From Nitrososphaeraceae archaeon (GTDB taxonomy: Archaea; Thermoproteota; Nitrososphaeria; Nitrososphaerales; Nitrososphaeraceae), in assembly GCA_030038695.1 (NCBI GenBank), contig JASHSN010000210.1, positions 1 through 5,981 on the forward strand: a stretch of 5,981 nt of DNA. The letters are read 5' to 3'. The notes beneath the pieces are model-generated. The model was not told the DNA's origin and did no database searches. It saw only the letters and a list, made by a program, of their open reading frames with translations. Position numbers and translations under genes: made by a program. Positions 5,746-5,981 of this stretch are shown piece after piece. The first letter of the stretch is position 1; each line of letters starts with the position of its first letter.

Positions 5746-5783
5746 TCATCTAAATAGGATTATATCTTATCCTATTTAGATGA
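5746..5783. repeat. perfect 15-bp inverted repeat, 8-base loop
   Basis: TCATCTAAATAGGAT (5746-5760) and ATCCTATTTAGATGA (5769-5783) are perfect inverted arms around TATATCTT. The element lies between the minus-strand ORF and the plus-strand hydrolase, about 60 bases upstream of the hydrolase ATG. There is no T-run and no gene ends into it, so it does not look like a terminator. It could be an operator for a dimeric regulator or a mobile-element footprint. The edge of the loop supplies the TAA that closes the minus-strand frame. Confidence 0.7.
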
Positions 5784-5803
5784 AGTATAGAGTAACGTAT
5801 ACA

Positions 5804-5813
5804 AACATATTAA
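5804..5813 (+). promoter_or_regulatory. possible TATA box for the hydrolase gene
   Basis: AACATATTAA is centred about 34 bases before the ATG at 5843. The transcript would then begin near 5835 with a leader of only about eight bases. It is a modest match to the archaeal box A, but no better candidate lies between the inverted repeat and the start. Confidence 0.28.
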
Positions 5814-5842
5814 GCCTTGAACTCTTTTGACGTTTAACAAGG

Positions 5843-5981
5843 ATGCCCCTTCTAACTGTGAAAGGAGTCGGTACGTTTTATAGGGAATATGGAGACACTG
5901 AAAAAGAGCATGTGTTATTTATACATGGACTTGGAGCTTCATCTATTGTTTGGAGAGATATTCCAGATGCATTGTCAAAAT
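5843..5981 (+). CDS. alpha/beta hydrolase, 3' end outside the window
   Basis: Only the first 46 residues are present. They show the start of an alpha/beta-hydrolase fold: a first strand region (LTVKGVGTFYREYGD), then strand three and the oxyanion-hole motif VLFIHGLGASSIVWRDIP (residues 24-41), where HGLG is the key tetrapeptide and W37 is the usual aromatic of the HG-x-x-x-x-x-x-W pattern. The catalytic Ser, Asp and His would lie beyond the window. Substrate cannot be told: family members include esterases, haloperoxidase-like and C-C bond hydrolases. An in-frame TGA at 5828-5830 makes 5843 the first ATG. It has no spaced ribosome-binding site. Confidence 0.85.
   Translation, partial: MPLLTVKGVGTFYREYGDTEKEHVLFIHGLGASSIVWRDIPDALSK

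Overview
The window looks like chromosomal DNA of an AT-rich archaeon, most likely an ammonia-oxidising Nitrososphaeria (Thaumarchaeota) of the Nitrososphaera/Nitrosocosmicus kind. This is inferred from several traits. The reading frames start on an ATG with no Shine-Dalgarno sequence. AT-rich boxes resembling archaeal TATA elements lie about 25-35 bases upstream. Small single C2H2 zinc-finger proteins occur, and there are long, poorly coding spacers. No rRNA, tRNA, CRISPR array or complete mobile element was found.

Layout. Positions 1-480 hold no intact gene. The minus strand there reads as four adjacent short open segments in shifted frames, possibly a decayed membrane-protein gene. Positions 480-660 are a spacer with a hairpin and a GTATAC double site. 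At 663-812 (+) is a 49-residue C2H2 zinc-finger protein. At 1085-3133 (+) is the main gene, a 682-residue fusion of an N-terminal membrane domain, a second C2H2 zinc finger and a type-II NADH dehydrogenase-like FAD oxidoreductase. Positions 3134-4154 form a 1-kb spacer with a degenerate P-loop-like segment, short repeats and a few very small candidate ORFs.

At 4155-4298 (-) is a 47-residue acidic small protein. It is divergent from the Schlafen/AlbA_2-domain protein at 4351-5289 (+), and the two share a 52-base AT-rich promoter region. At 5352-5648 (-) is an unrecognised ORF starting at TTG, convergent with the AlbA_2 gene. Its frame stays open upstream until a perfect 15-bp inverted repeat at 5746-5783. 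The window ends inside an alpha/beta-hydrolase gene that starts at 5843 (+).

How the genes work together. There is no clear operon: each gene appears to have its own promoter. The best-supported theme is redox and respiration: a membrane-attached flavoprotein with a zinc finger between its membrane and flavin domains, next to a free-standing zinc-finger protein. The AlbA_2 gene with its divergent small partner is a candidate regulatory or defence-like pair, but only the AlbA_2 fold is supported by recognisable motifs. The most unusual item is the membrane-zinc finger-NDH-2 fusion.
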